Source: Actinomycetota bacterium
Lineage (GTDB): Bacteria; Actinomycetota; Humimicrobiia; Humimicrobiales; Humimicrobiaceae
Direction of reading: 5' to 3'
Length of the DNA: 23,043 nt
NCBI GenBank assembly: GCA_028718045.1
Contig: JAQUMQ010000003.1
Location: 1 to 23,043 of the forward strand
The translations under genes and the position numbers were made by a program. Shown here in pieces: positions 1-6,216 of the stretch. Within the stretch, counting starts at the first letter, position 1. Every line of letters begins with the position of its first letter. The notes below the pieces were generated by a model that worked only from the letters and a program-made list of their open reading frames with translations, was not told the DNA's origin and ran no database searches.

Positions 1-61
1 TAAGATAATCTGCAGCCAGTCTTTCCCCAAAAGAACCGATTGTTTTATTGTTTCTTGACAT
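1..61 (-). CDS. yraN: YraN family (UPF0102) protein, N-terminal fragment cut by window edge
   Basis: Only the first 20 codons are inside the window. The ATG lies at 59-61 on the minus strand, and an in-frame stop nine codons upstream limits where translation can begin. The fragment reads MSRNNKTIGSFGERLAADYL, which matches the conserved N-terminus of the YraN/UPF0102 nuclease-like family (a G-x-x-G-E-x-x-A-x-x-Y-L pattern). The usual position of this gene, directly downstream of rnhB, supports the call. No good Shine-Dalgarno is visible. Family members carry a restriction-endonuclease-like fold, but their cellular role is not well settled. The rest of the gene lies beyond base 1. Confidence 0.8.
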   Translation of the reverse strand, partial: MSRNNKTIGSFGERLAADYL

Positions 62-135
62 ATACCGTTTTATAAAAATAAATTTTTAAAAACAGCCATT
101 ACCAAAATATGGCATCGACTCTTAAAATAAACATC

Positions 136-762
136 TTAGTTGCTTAAAACACCCTTGAAACTTAATCTGTGTATGGGGCAAGGACCATACTTTTTTATGC
201 ATAAAAAATGTTTTTTGGTACCATATCCTTTATTGTCTTCAAAGCCATATTCGGGATATATGAGGGAAAATTTTTTCATTATCTCGTCTCTTGTAACTTT
301 GGCAATTATTGACGCGGCTGCAATGGAAATGCTTATCTCGTCTCCGTTTACTATAGGAAATACCGGGGCAGAATTATAAAAAGATAAATTATCGGAAAGT
401 ATTATCTGTGGAGTTATTTCTAATTTTTCGATTGCCTTGCCTAATACCGCGATATTGGCTTTCCCGAGTGTGATTTTATCTATTATCTTTGAACATATTT
501 TTGCCACCGCATAGCAAGCGCAACTTTTAGTTATCGTTGTGAATAATTCTTCTCTTTTTCTATATGTTATTTTTTTTGAATCGTTAATTCCTTCAATAAA
601 AATTTCGCTTCTTTTTAAAATTACGGCTGCTGCTACAATAGGACCTGCAAGTGCACCTCTGCCTACCTCGTCCACGCCAGCTATTTCATTAATGCCATTC
701 ACGCATAAATTATCTTCAAATGCACACAAATTCAATAACCTGTTAAATTCTTTTATCTTCAT
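136..762 (-). CDS. rnhB: Ribonuclease HII
   Basis: Cleaves the RNA strand of RNA-DNA hybrids and starts removal of misincorporated ribonucleotides from DNA in the cytoplasm. The 208-residue length is normal for the family. The signature GVDEVGRG with LAGP is at about residues 29-41 and supplies catalytic D31 and E32. A DSKK motif follows at 61-64. The third acidic residue is D124 (in ILSDN), and the fourth is D159 in the ASIIAKVTRD block (150-159). The start ATG at 762 gives a typical short N-terminal lead before the first catalytic motif. It lies between lepB and yraN, the usual neighbourhood in Gram-positive-type genomes. No odd features. Confidence 0.95.
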   Translation of the reverse strand: MKIKEFNRLLNLCAFEDNLCVNGINEIAGVDEVGRGALAGPIVAAAVILKRSEIFIEGINDSKKITYRKREELFTTITKSCACYAVAKICSKIIDKITLGKANIAVLGKAIEKLEITPQIILSDNLSFYNSAPVFPIVNGDEISISIAAASIIAKVTRDEIMKKFSLIYPEYGFEDNKGYGTKKHFLCIKKYGPCPIHRLSFKGVLSN

Positions 763-825
763 AAAAAATATAAAAAATTACTTTTTAAAAACAAAAATAA
801 TATTTATACGATTGTTCTTTGCCAA

Positions 826-850
826 ATGATTTAAATTTTTAAAAAATCAT
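826..850 (-). other. AT-rich hairpin between lepB and rnhB
   Basis: In the 114-base gap between the lepB stop and the rnhB start, ATGATTT and AAATCAT form a perfect 7-bp stem around an 11-base A/T loop. A direct repeat GCCAAAT sits on both sides (821-827 and 854-860). It might act as a weak transcript-processing or pausing structure. It has no G/C-rich stem or clear U-run, so it is not called a terminator. Confidence 0.25.
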
Positions 851-876
851 ATAGCCAAATAGCACTTTAAGTTTTT

Positions 877-1431
877 TTATTTTACAAATTTTATGCGGTT
901 AGGTGGCCAGTATATCATTAAAACTTTTCCGAAAACATCGGTTTTTTGTATCGCACCGAAATATCTGCTGTCATAGCTGTTATCCCTGTTATCGCCCATT
1001 ACAAATATTTCGTTTTTCCCAATCTTATAAGTCTGACCGGAGTATTTTGGAGGAGTATTGCCGAGATAATAATCTTTTTCGATAGGTTTGCCATTAACAT
1101 AAACAATTCCGTCTTTGCCGAGAACTATTGTTTCTCCTTCAAAAGCAATTGCTCTTTTTACCAAATCCTTTCCTTCGGTTACGGGTGAGTGAAATACTAT
1201 TATATCCCCTCTTTCTATACCTTTAAATTTGTATGAAATCTTATCAACTATTACCTTATCTCTTACCATTAAAGTAGTTTCCATTGAAGGGGTTGGTACA
1301 ATAAAAGGTTCGAAAAAAAATACCCTAAAGAGTATCGATATGAGTGCAGCTAAAAAAATTACGATAGCATACGACAAAAATTCCCGCCAAAAGCTCTTGT
1401 TTACTTTTAGTCTAGCTGTATGCTTGCCCAT
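877..1431 (-). CDS. lepB: Signal peptidase I
   Basis: Membrane-bound serine protease that removes signal peptides from exported preproteins on the outer face of the membrane. One N-terminal membrane segment spans about residues 18-40 (from the ATG start). The catalytic serine is S49 in PTPSMETTL, and the general-base lysine is K92 in DLVKRAIA. The late GDNRDNSYDSRYFG motif completes the SPase I signature. About 184 residues with a single transmembrane segment is the Gram-positive (SipS-like) form. The ATG at 1431 was chosen. A TTG two codons upstream (1437) is possible, and neither has a strong Shine-Dalgarno. It sits between rplS and rnhB, a common arrangement. Confidence 0.95.
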   Translation of the reverse strand: MGKHTARLKVNKSFWREFLSYAIVIFLAALISILFRVFFFEPFIVPTPSMETTLMVRDKVIVDKISYKFKGIERGDIIVFHSPVTEGKDLVKRAIAFEGETIVLGKDGIVYVNGKPIEKDYYLGNTPPKYSGQTYKIGKNEIFVMGDNRDNSYDSRYFGAIQKTDVFGKVLMIYWPPNRIKFVK

Positions 1432-1484
1432 AAGCAAAAAATCGAAATACCTTAATTATTTGATAAAATCATTTTGTCTAAAAA

Positions 1485-1826
1485 TTACTCTTCGACTTTT
1501 ACTCTGGATTTTTTACCTATCTTGTCTCTTAAATAATATAATTTTGCTCTTCTTACAATTCCCGTATTGACTTTTTCAATTGAATGTATTGCCGGAGAAT
1601 TAATCAAAAACGTTCTTTCTACGCCAATGTTAAAGGAAATTTTTCTGACTGTAAAAGTCTCGTTAAGGCCTCCGCTTTGCCTTTTTATTACTATGCCTTG
1701 AAATGTTTGGATTCTTTCCTTATTTTCTTCGCTGATTCTTATATTTACTTTTACCTTATCTCCAGGTTTAAAGTCAGGAATATCATTTCTGTAATACTTG
1801 CTTTCGATTTTATCCAAATTATTCAT
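1485..1826 (-). CDS. rplS: 50S ribosomal protein L19
   Basis: Large-subunit protein at the 30S-50S interface. The 113 residues match the family length. Recognisable parts are the central F-x-G-I-V-I block (residues about 43-48, FQGIVIKRQSGG following), TFTVRKISFNIGVER, and the basic C-terminus with RRAKLYYLRDKIGKKSR. The ATG at 1826 is preceded by GGAG with a six-base spacer. It follows trmD by 66 bases, as in most bacteria, and has its own promoter candidate in the trmD tail (1881-1909), which would let the cell make more L19 than TrmD. Confidence 0.97.
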   Translation of the reverse strand: MNNLDKIESKYYRNDIPDFKPGDKVKVNIRISEENKERIQTFQGIVIKRQSGGLNETFTVRKISFNIGVERTFLINSPAIHSIEKVNTGIVRRAKLYYLRDKIGKKSRVKVEE

Positions 1827-1880
1827 TTTACGCTCCGCAAAAATATGTTAAAAATATTTCTATTGAAAAATAACTTCCAA

Positions 1881-1909
1881 ACTATAAATAATTTAAAAAG
1901 ATTTGTCAA
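1881..1909 (-). promoter_or_regulatory. Sigma70-type promoter candidate for rplS
   Basis: On the minus strand, TTGACA (1904-1909) is followed by a 17-base spacer and TATAGT (1881-1886), a near-perfect consensus with optimal spacing. The -35 box lies within the last codons of trmD, so the promoter overlaps that gene's 3' end. Transcription would begin near 1874, giving rplS a leader of roughly 48 bases. AT-rich sequence makes chance matches likelier, but a full TTGACA at the right distance is unusual here. Confidence 0.5.
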
Positions 1910-2591
1910 ATAAATCCGGCCTTCTTTTTTTGGTAATTTCGACAGATTGTTCATCTCTCCATTTTTTAATCTCCTTATGATTACCTCCAATCAATACTTC
2001 CGGCACTTTAAATCCCATGAATTCGGGAGGTCTCGTATATTGCGGAAATTCCAGCAAACCGTTTTCAAATGATTCAAGTTTAACAGAATCTTTGCAATGA
2101 ACAACACCCGGGAGAAGTCTTATAATCCCGTCAAGAATTATCATTGCCGGCAGTTCTCCTCCGCTTAATATATAATCACCTATCGATATTTCGATATCGA
2201 CAACGGATTTGCTTACTCTTTCGTCAACTCCCTCATATCTTCCGCAAAGCAAGATTATATTTTTAATACCCGAAAAATATTTTAATTTGTCCTGGTTTAG
2301 TTTTTCCCCTCTTGGAGTTAAAAGTACTACTTTTTGTTTTTCTTTTTCCTTAATTTGATTCTTTTCTTTTATAAATTTAACTGCATCATAAAAAGGTTGT
2401 GCCATCATAATCATTCCGGATCCACCGCCATAAGGCCTGTCATCAACTTTTCTATGTTTGTTTTTTGTAAAATCCCTAAGGTTGTAAATATTTAACTGTG
2501 CAATGTTTTTTATAAAGGCTTCTTTAATTACACCGTAATTTTTATATTCGCAGATTAACTCCGGAAAAATTGTCACGACATCGAATATCAT
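1893..2591 (-). CDS. trmD: tRNA (guanine-N1-)-methyltransferase
   Basis: Transfers a methyl group from S-adenosylmethionine to N1 of G37 in tRNAs reading CNN codons, preventing +1 frameshifting. A SPOUT-class enzyme working as a dimer. The 232 residues include the N-terminal MIFDVVTIFPE, the DDRPYGGGSGM loop (about 50-60), the SAM-knot sequences LLCGRYEGVDERV and SIGDYILSGGE, and the C-terminal RPDLF. All are diagnostic. The ATG at 2591 starts exactly at the conserved N-terminus. It lies between rimM (87 bases upstream) and rplS, the standard order rpsP-khpA-rimM-trmD-rplS. Confidence 0.97.
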   Translation of the reverse strand: MIFDVVTIFPELICEYKNYGVIKEAFIKNIAQLNIYNLRDFTKNKHRKVDDRPYGGGSGMIMMAQPFYDAVKFIKEKNQIKEKEKQKVVLLTPRGEKLNQDKLKYFSGIKNIILLCGRYEGVDERVSKSVVDIEISIGDYILSGGELPAMIILDGIIRLLPGVVHCKDSVKLESFENGLLEFPQYTRPPEFMGFKVPEVLIGGNHKEIKKWRDEQSVEITKKRRPDLFDKSF

Positions 2592-2678
2592 TTAAATAAA
2601 ATTGTTTGATTTGTTAATGATGAATAATTTACTTACCGAAAACCGGCATTAAAACAATATTTTTAAAACAAAGATTTT

Positions 2679-3233
2679 CTAAATATACTCGGGTACTTTC
2701 TTAAGTACAATCTTTTTTTTGCCTGTATTTATATAATCTATATAATCCTCGATAAGAGGTATGAAAAATTCATTTTCCTTTACGCCTGAAATATCTATGC
2801 TGTTTAAACCTTTTTTTACCAGTATGTTATCGTTTGCGATATTGCGACTTACGTCTTTGACTTTGCCTATATATAAATCGTCGTTCATATAAACGTCGCA
2901 ACCTATCAAATCATCTATCCAGTACTGTTCTTCCTGTAAAACCGGGAAATCATTTTCGTCTCTAAATAAGCTTATCTCTCTTATTTGTTCGGCGGAGTTT
3001 CTGTTATCGATACCCTTGAATTTAACTATAGCACCATTTCTTGCATTCATGTCGATACTTCTTATATTCTCGACTTCAAGCACTTTGGTTTTTCCCTTAT
3101 CGATATAAAAAATAGTACCTTTCTTAATTGAACTGGGATAATTGGTAACGAACTTTAAAATTACTTCCCCATGTAATCCATGTGGCTTACCAATTACCCC
3201 AGATAGTCTAAAATTTATTTTCTTTTCAAGCAT
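2679..3233 (-). CDS. rimM: Ribosome maturation factor RimM
   Basis: Binds ribosomal protein S19 and assists maturation of the 30S head. The N-terminal RimM barrel begins with GVIGKPHGLHGEV (about residues 13-25). The C-terminal PRC barrel begins around YWIDDLIGCDVY (about 104-115) and ends near FIPLIEDYIDYINTG. The 184-residue length is normal. The ATG at 3233 is the only sensible start, because an in-frame stop lies four codons upstream, although no Shine-Dalgarno is obvious. It follows khpA by 33 bases, so the pair is probably co-transcribed. Confidence 0.93.
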   Translation of the reverse strand: MLEKKINFRLSGVIGKPHGLHGEVILKFVTNYPSSIKKGTIFYIDKGKTKVLEVENIRSIDMNARNGAIVKFKGIDNRNSAEQIREISLFRDENDFPVLQEEQYWIDDLIGCDVYMNDDLYIGKVKDVSRNIANDNILVKKGLNSIDISGVKENEFFIPLIEDYIDYINTGKKKIVLKKVPEYI

Positions 3234-3266
3234 TAATGATTTTCATATATATAAAGTAAACTTCTA

Positions 3267-3500
3267 TCAATCAATAATTTTTACGATGGAAGATTTTCCT
3301 CTCTTGGCAGAAGCAGCTCTCATAACAACTCTTAGCGCATTAGCGGTTCTGCCTTTTTTACCAATAACTTTTCCTAAATCATTTTCAGCAACTTTTAACT
3401 TGAATATGACTGTTTTGTCACCTTCAGGTTCTTCAGTAATTTCAACATTGCTTGGATTATCTACTAGCTCCTTAACCATATACTCTAGTAACTCTTTCAC
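3267..3500 (-). CDS. khpA: KH-domain RNA-binding protein KhpA
   Basis: Small single-KH-domain RNA-binding protein (YlqC/KhpA). In streptococci it partners with KhpB/EloR in cell elongation control, and in other species it binds many RNAs. The nucleic-acid-binding GxxG loop is GKKG in KVIGKKGR (near residues 47-50). The family N-terminus MKELLEYMVKELVDNP is present. Two GTG codons are adjacent (3503 and 3500). The second is preferred because it sits six bases after GGAGG, whereas the first would be too close. The ribosome-binding site lies in the 14-base gap after the rpsP stop, suggesting tight co-expression with S16. Confidence 0.92.
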   Translation of the reverse strand: MKELLEYMVKELVDNPSNVEITEEPEGDKTVIFKLKVAENDLGKVIGKKGRTANALRVVMRAASAKRGKSSIVKIID

Positions 3501-3517
3501 CACGTACCTCCAGTTGT

Positions 3518-3778
3518 TTATTTACTTTTTTTCTCGCTTTTTAAATTAACAATCTCAAAAATCTTTTTTACTACCCCTGTCGGAATAGCACCCTTGTCTA
3601 ACCAGCTGATTGCTTTCTCCTTATCAAGCTCGATTGTAGAGGGATCGGTTTTCGGATTGTAAGTTCCAATATTTTCAATAAATCTTCCGTCTCTCGGAAA
3701 CCTATTGTCCGCCACAACAATTCTGTAAAATGGCTGCTTCTTTGCGCCTTTCCTGGTTAATCTAATCTTTACACTCAA
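3518..3778 (-). CDS. rpsP: 30S ribosomal protein S16
   Basis: Small-subunit protein needed for 30S assembly. The 86 residues begin with VKIRLTRKGAKKQPFYRIVVAD and contain GTYNP (about 39-43), all highly conserved. The start codon is TTG at 3778, with AGGAGG about seven bases upstream and no competing ATG. It is the first gene after the visible promoter at 3830-3857, so it probably heads the rpsP-khpA-rimM-trmD transcript. Confidence 0.97.
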   Translation of the reverse strand: MSVKIRLTRKGAKKQPFYRIVVADNRFPRDGRFIENIGTYNPKTDPSTIELDKEKAISWLDKGAIPTGVVKKIFEIVNLKSEKKSK

Positions 3779-3829
3779 AATAAGTCCTCCTGTTTGTGAG
3801 AAAAAATACCATTGTTAACATTGTCTAAA

Positions 3830-3857
3830 ATTATATATATTTATTTGAAACTTGCAA
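3830..3857 (-). promoter_or_regulatory. Sigma70-type promoter for the rpsP-khpA-rimM-trmD operon
   Basis: Minus strand: TTGCAA (3852-3857), a 16-base spacer, and a perfect TATAAT (3830-3835). It lies in the 146-base gap between the ffh stop and the rpsP start, predicting a transcript start near 3823 and a leader of about 45 bases. No terminator with a G/C-rich stem is seen after ffh, so some read-through from ffh is possible. Confidence 0.55.
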
Positions 3858-3924
3858 AATATTTTTTATAGATGTTTTAATATTATTTTATTATATATGT
3901 AAATAAAATTAATATAAGCAAAAT

Positions 3925-5262
3925 TTAAAATTTAGGAAAAGGAAAATTAATACCTCGTTTATTAAATCCGCCTGAAAACTGCTTTAACATATGCTTTGTA
4001 CTTTCGAATTGTTTCAATAATCTGTTTACATCGTTGACCGTGGTTCCGCTGCCATCAGATATCCTTTTTTTTCTGCTTCCGTTAATCAACTCGGGGTTTC
4101 TTCTTTCTTGCACGGTCATGGAGTTAATTATCGCTTCTACTCTATCAAGCTGCTTGTCATCGAGATTTACGTTCTTTAATGCTTTATTTTTTCCCATCAT
4201 AGGTAACATAGAAAATACCTTTTCCAAAGAGCCGATTTTCTTTATGCTTTTTAGCTGATCTATGAAATCTTCGAAATTAAGCTCGCTCTTATATATCTTT
4301 TCTTCCAGCTCCTTTGCCTTTTTCTCATCTATGATTTTCTCTGTTTTTTCGATTAAAGTAAGCATGTCTCCCATCCCAAGTATTCTGGATGCCATTCTAT
4401 CTGGATGAAAAATATCAAAATCCTCGATTCTTTCACCGGTCGACGCAAATTTTATGGGTTTTTTTACCACATGATTTATTGAAAGAGCAGCACCCCCGCG
4501 TGAATCGCTGTCAAGCTTGGTCAGTATGACTCCGTCATATTCAAGCTTATCGTTAAATTCCCTTGCTACATTTACTGCTTCCTGCCCCGACATAGAATCT
4601 ACGACAAGATATATTTGATGAGGTTTAACTTTATTTTTGATTTCTATTACCTCATTCATCATTTCCGTGTCTATTTGAAGTCTTCCGGCAGTATCTATAA
4701 TCACGACATCGCTGGCACTCTTTCTAAGCATGTTTATTCCGTTTATCGAAATGGAAACAGCATTTTTGTTTGAATCTTCATGGTAAACTTCACAATTTAT
4801 CTTTTTTGAATAATCGATAAGTTGAAGTATCGCTGCCGGCCTATATACATCAGCCGCAATCAACGAAACTTTCTTGGAATATCTCGATTTTATCATGCTT
4901 GCAAGTTTCACACTGCATGTGGTTTTACCCGAACCTTGAAGTCCTACCAGCATGATAACTGTAGGAATTCTTTGAGAAAAGTTAATTGAGCTTGAAGCAC
5001 CTCCAAGCATTTTAGTCATTTCTTCATTTACGATTTTGATTACCTGTTGAAATGGCGTCAAACTTTCGAGAATATTTTCTCCTATTGCTTTTTTCTTTAT
5101 ATTTTCGATAAACTCCTTTACAACAAGGAAGTTGACATCAGCTTCAAGCAATACAAGCTTTATTTCCCTTAATGAATCATCCAAGTCTTTGGGGCTAAGC
5201 TTACCCTTGTTTTTTATTTTAAAAAATAAATCCGAAAACTTTGAATTTAAAAACTCAAACAT
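3925..5262 (-). CDS. ffh: Signal recognition particle protein Ffh (SRP54)
   Basis: GTPase that binds signal sequences emerging from the ribosome, together with SRP RNA, and docks with FtsY at the membrane. The 445 residues comprise an N domain (about 1-95), a G domain with GLQGSGKT (107-114), DVYRPAA (138-144), DTAGR and LTKLDSDSRGG, then a methionine-rich M domain (about 300-433). The M domain carries the RNA-binding signature RKKRISDGSGTTV followed by NRLLKQFE. The ATG at 5262 begins at the usual MFEFL-type N-terminus. GAGGTG lies about 12 bases upstream, rather far. It is 78 bases downstream of ftsY, so both SRP GTPases are adjacent. The SRP RNA gene was not seen. Confidence 0.97.
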   Translation of the reverse strand: MFEFLNSKFSDLFFKIKNKGKLSPKDLDDSLREIKLVLLEADVNFLVVKEFIENIKKKAIGENILESLTPFQQVIKIVNEEMTKMLGGASSSINFSQRIPTVIMLVGLQGSGKTTCSVKLASMIKSRYSKKVSLIAADVYRPAAILQLIDYSKKINCEVYHEDSNKNAVSISINGINMLRKSASDVVIIDTAGRLQIDTEMMNEVIEIKNKVKPHQIYLVVDSMSGQEAVNVAREFNDKLEYDGVILTKLDSDSRGGAALSINHVVKKPIKFASTGERIEDFDIFHPDRMASRILGMGDMLTLIEKTEKIIDEKKAKELEEKIYKSELNFEDFIDQLKSIKKIGSLEKVFSMLPMMGKNKALKNVNLDDKQLDRVEAIINSMTVQERRNPELINGSRKKRISDGSGTTVNDVNRLLKQFESTKHMLKQFSGGFNKRGINFPFPKF

Positions 5263-5340
5263 AACACGCTATAACACCTCGATAAATGTTGTAATAAAAA
5301 AAATTTAATAAATAATAATATAAAAATTAAATTAACTAAA

Positions 5341-6216
5341 CTATTCTACGAGTAAATCAACAAATTTTTCAGGATCAAAATAACTGATGTCACCTATTCT
5401 TTCCCCGTATGTTATAAATCTGACAGGAATATTTAAATCATGTTTAATGGTCAATACTATGCCGCCTTTGGAAGTACTGTCTGCTTTTGTCAATATTATT
5501 CCGGTGATATCCAGTGCTTCTTTAAAAACCTCGGTTTGAGATTTGGCATTTTGCCCGGTATTTGAATCTATGACAAGAAATATTTCATCGGGATCCCGGC
5601 TATTTTTCTTATTGACGATTCTTTTTATTTTTTTTAACTCATTTATTAAATTGGCAGATGTCTGCATCCTTCCCGCAGTATCAATAATAACAATATCGGC
5701 GTTTTTAGCAAATGCTTTATCTATGCTATCATACACAACCGCACCCGGATCAGAGTTTCTTTGATGATGTATCACTTCTATGTTTAATTTTTCACCAAAA
5801 AATTGGATCTGTTCTATCGCTGCCGCTCTATAAGTATCTGCAGCGGCAATCAAAATACTTTTTCCTTCTTTTTGAAGCATCATTGCAAGTTTCGCGATAC
5901 TGCTTGTCTTGCCAACGCCATTTACCCCGACAACCAAAATAATAAACGGTTTCTTTTCATTTATATGAATGTCCCAATTATTGCCGCATTCCAATATTTC
6001 TTTTATTTTTCCTTTAATTAAATTTTTTATTTCATTCAGACTATTTATGCTATTTTTAAAACAATATTCCTTGACTTCAGATAATATGAAATCGGCGGTA
6101 TTTACACTGACATTGTTTAATATCAATTCTTCTTCCAAACTGTTCCAAAACTCTGCATTGCCTCTATCCTTGAATTTATTCCATAAATAAGTTAAATTAT
6201 TAACCAGCTTGAACAT
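5341..6216 (-). CDS. ftsY: Signal recognition particle receptor FtsY
   Basis: Membrane-associated GTPase that receives the SRP-ribosome complex and passes it to SecYEG. At 291 residues it is essentially an NG-domain protein without the long acidic A domain of enterobacterial FtsY. The P-loop is GVNGVGKTSS (97-106), where most homologues have GKTT. DTYRAAA (127-133), DTAGR and the specificity motif TKAD (usually TKLD) followed by STSKGG are intact. The ATG at 6216 lies inside the last codons of smc, a 17-base overlap, with AGGGA six or so bases upstream. Translation is therefore probably coupled to smc. Confidence 0.96.
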   Translation of the reverse strand: MFKLVNNLTYLWNKFKDRGNAEFWNSLEEELILNNVSVNTADFILSEVKEYCFKNSINSLNEIKNLIKGKIKEILECGNNWDIHINEKKPFIILVVGVNGVGKTSSIAKLAMMLQKEGKSILIAAADTYRAAAIEQIQFFGEKLNIEVIHHQRNSDPGAVVYDSIDKAFAKNADIVIIDTAGRMQTSANLINELKKIKRIVNKKNSRDPDEIFLVIDSNTGQNAKSQTEVFKEALDITGIILTKADSTSKGGIVLTIKHDLNIPVRFITYGERIGDISYFDPEKFVDLLVE

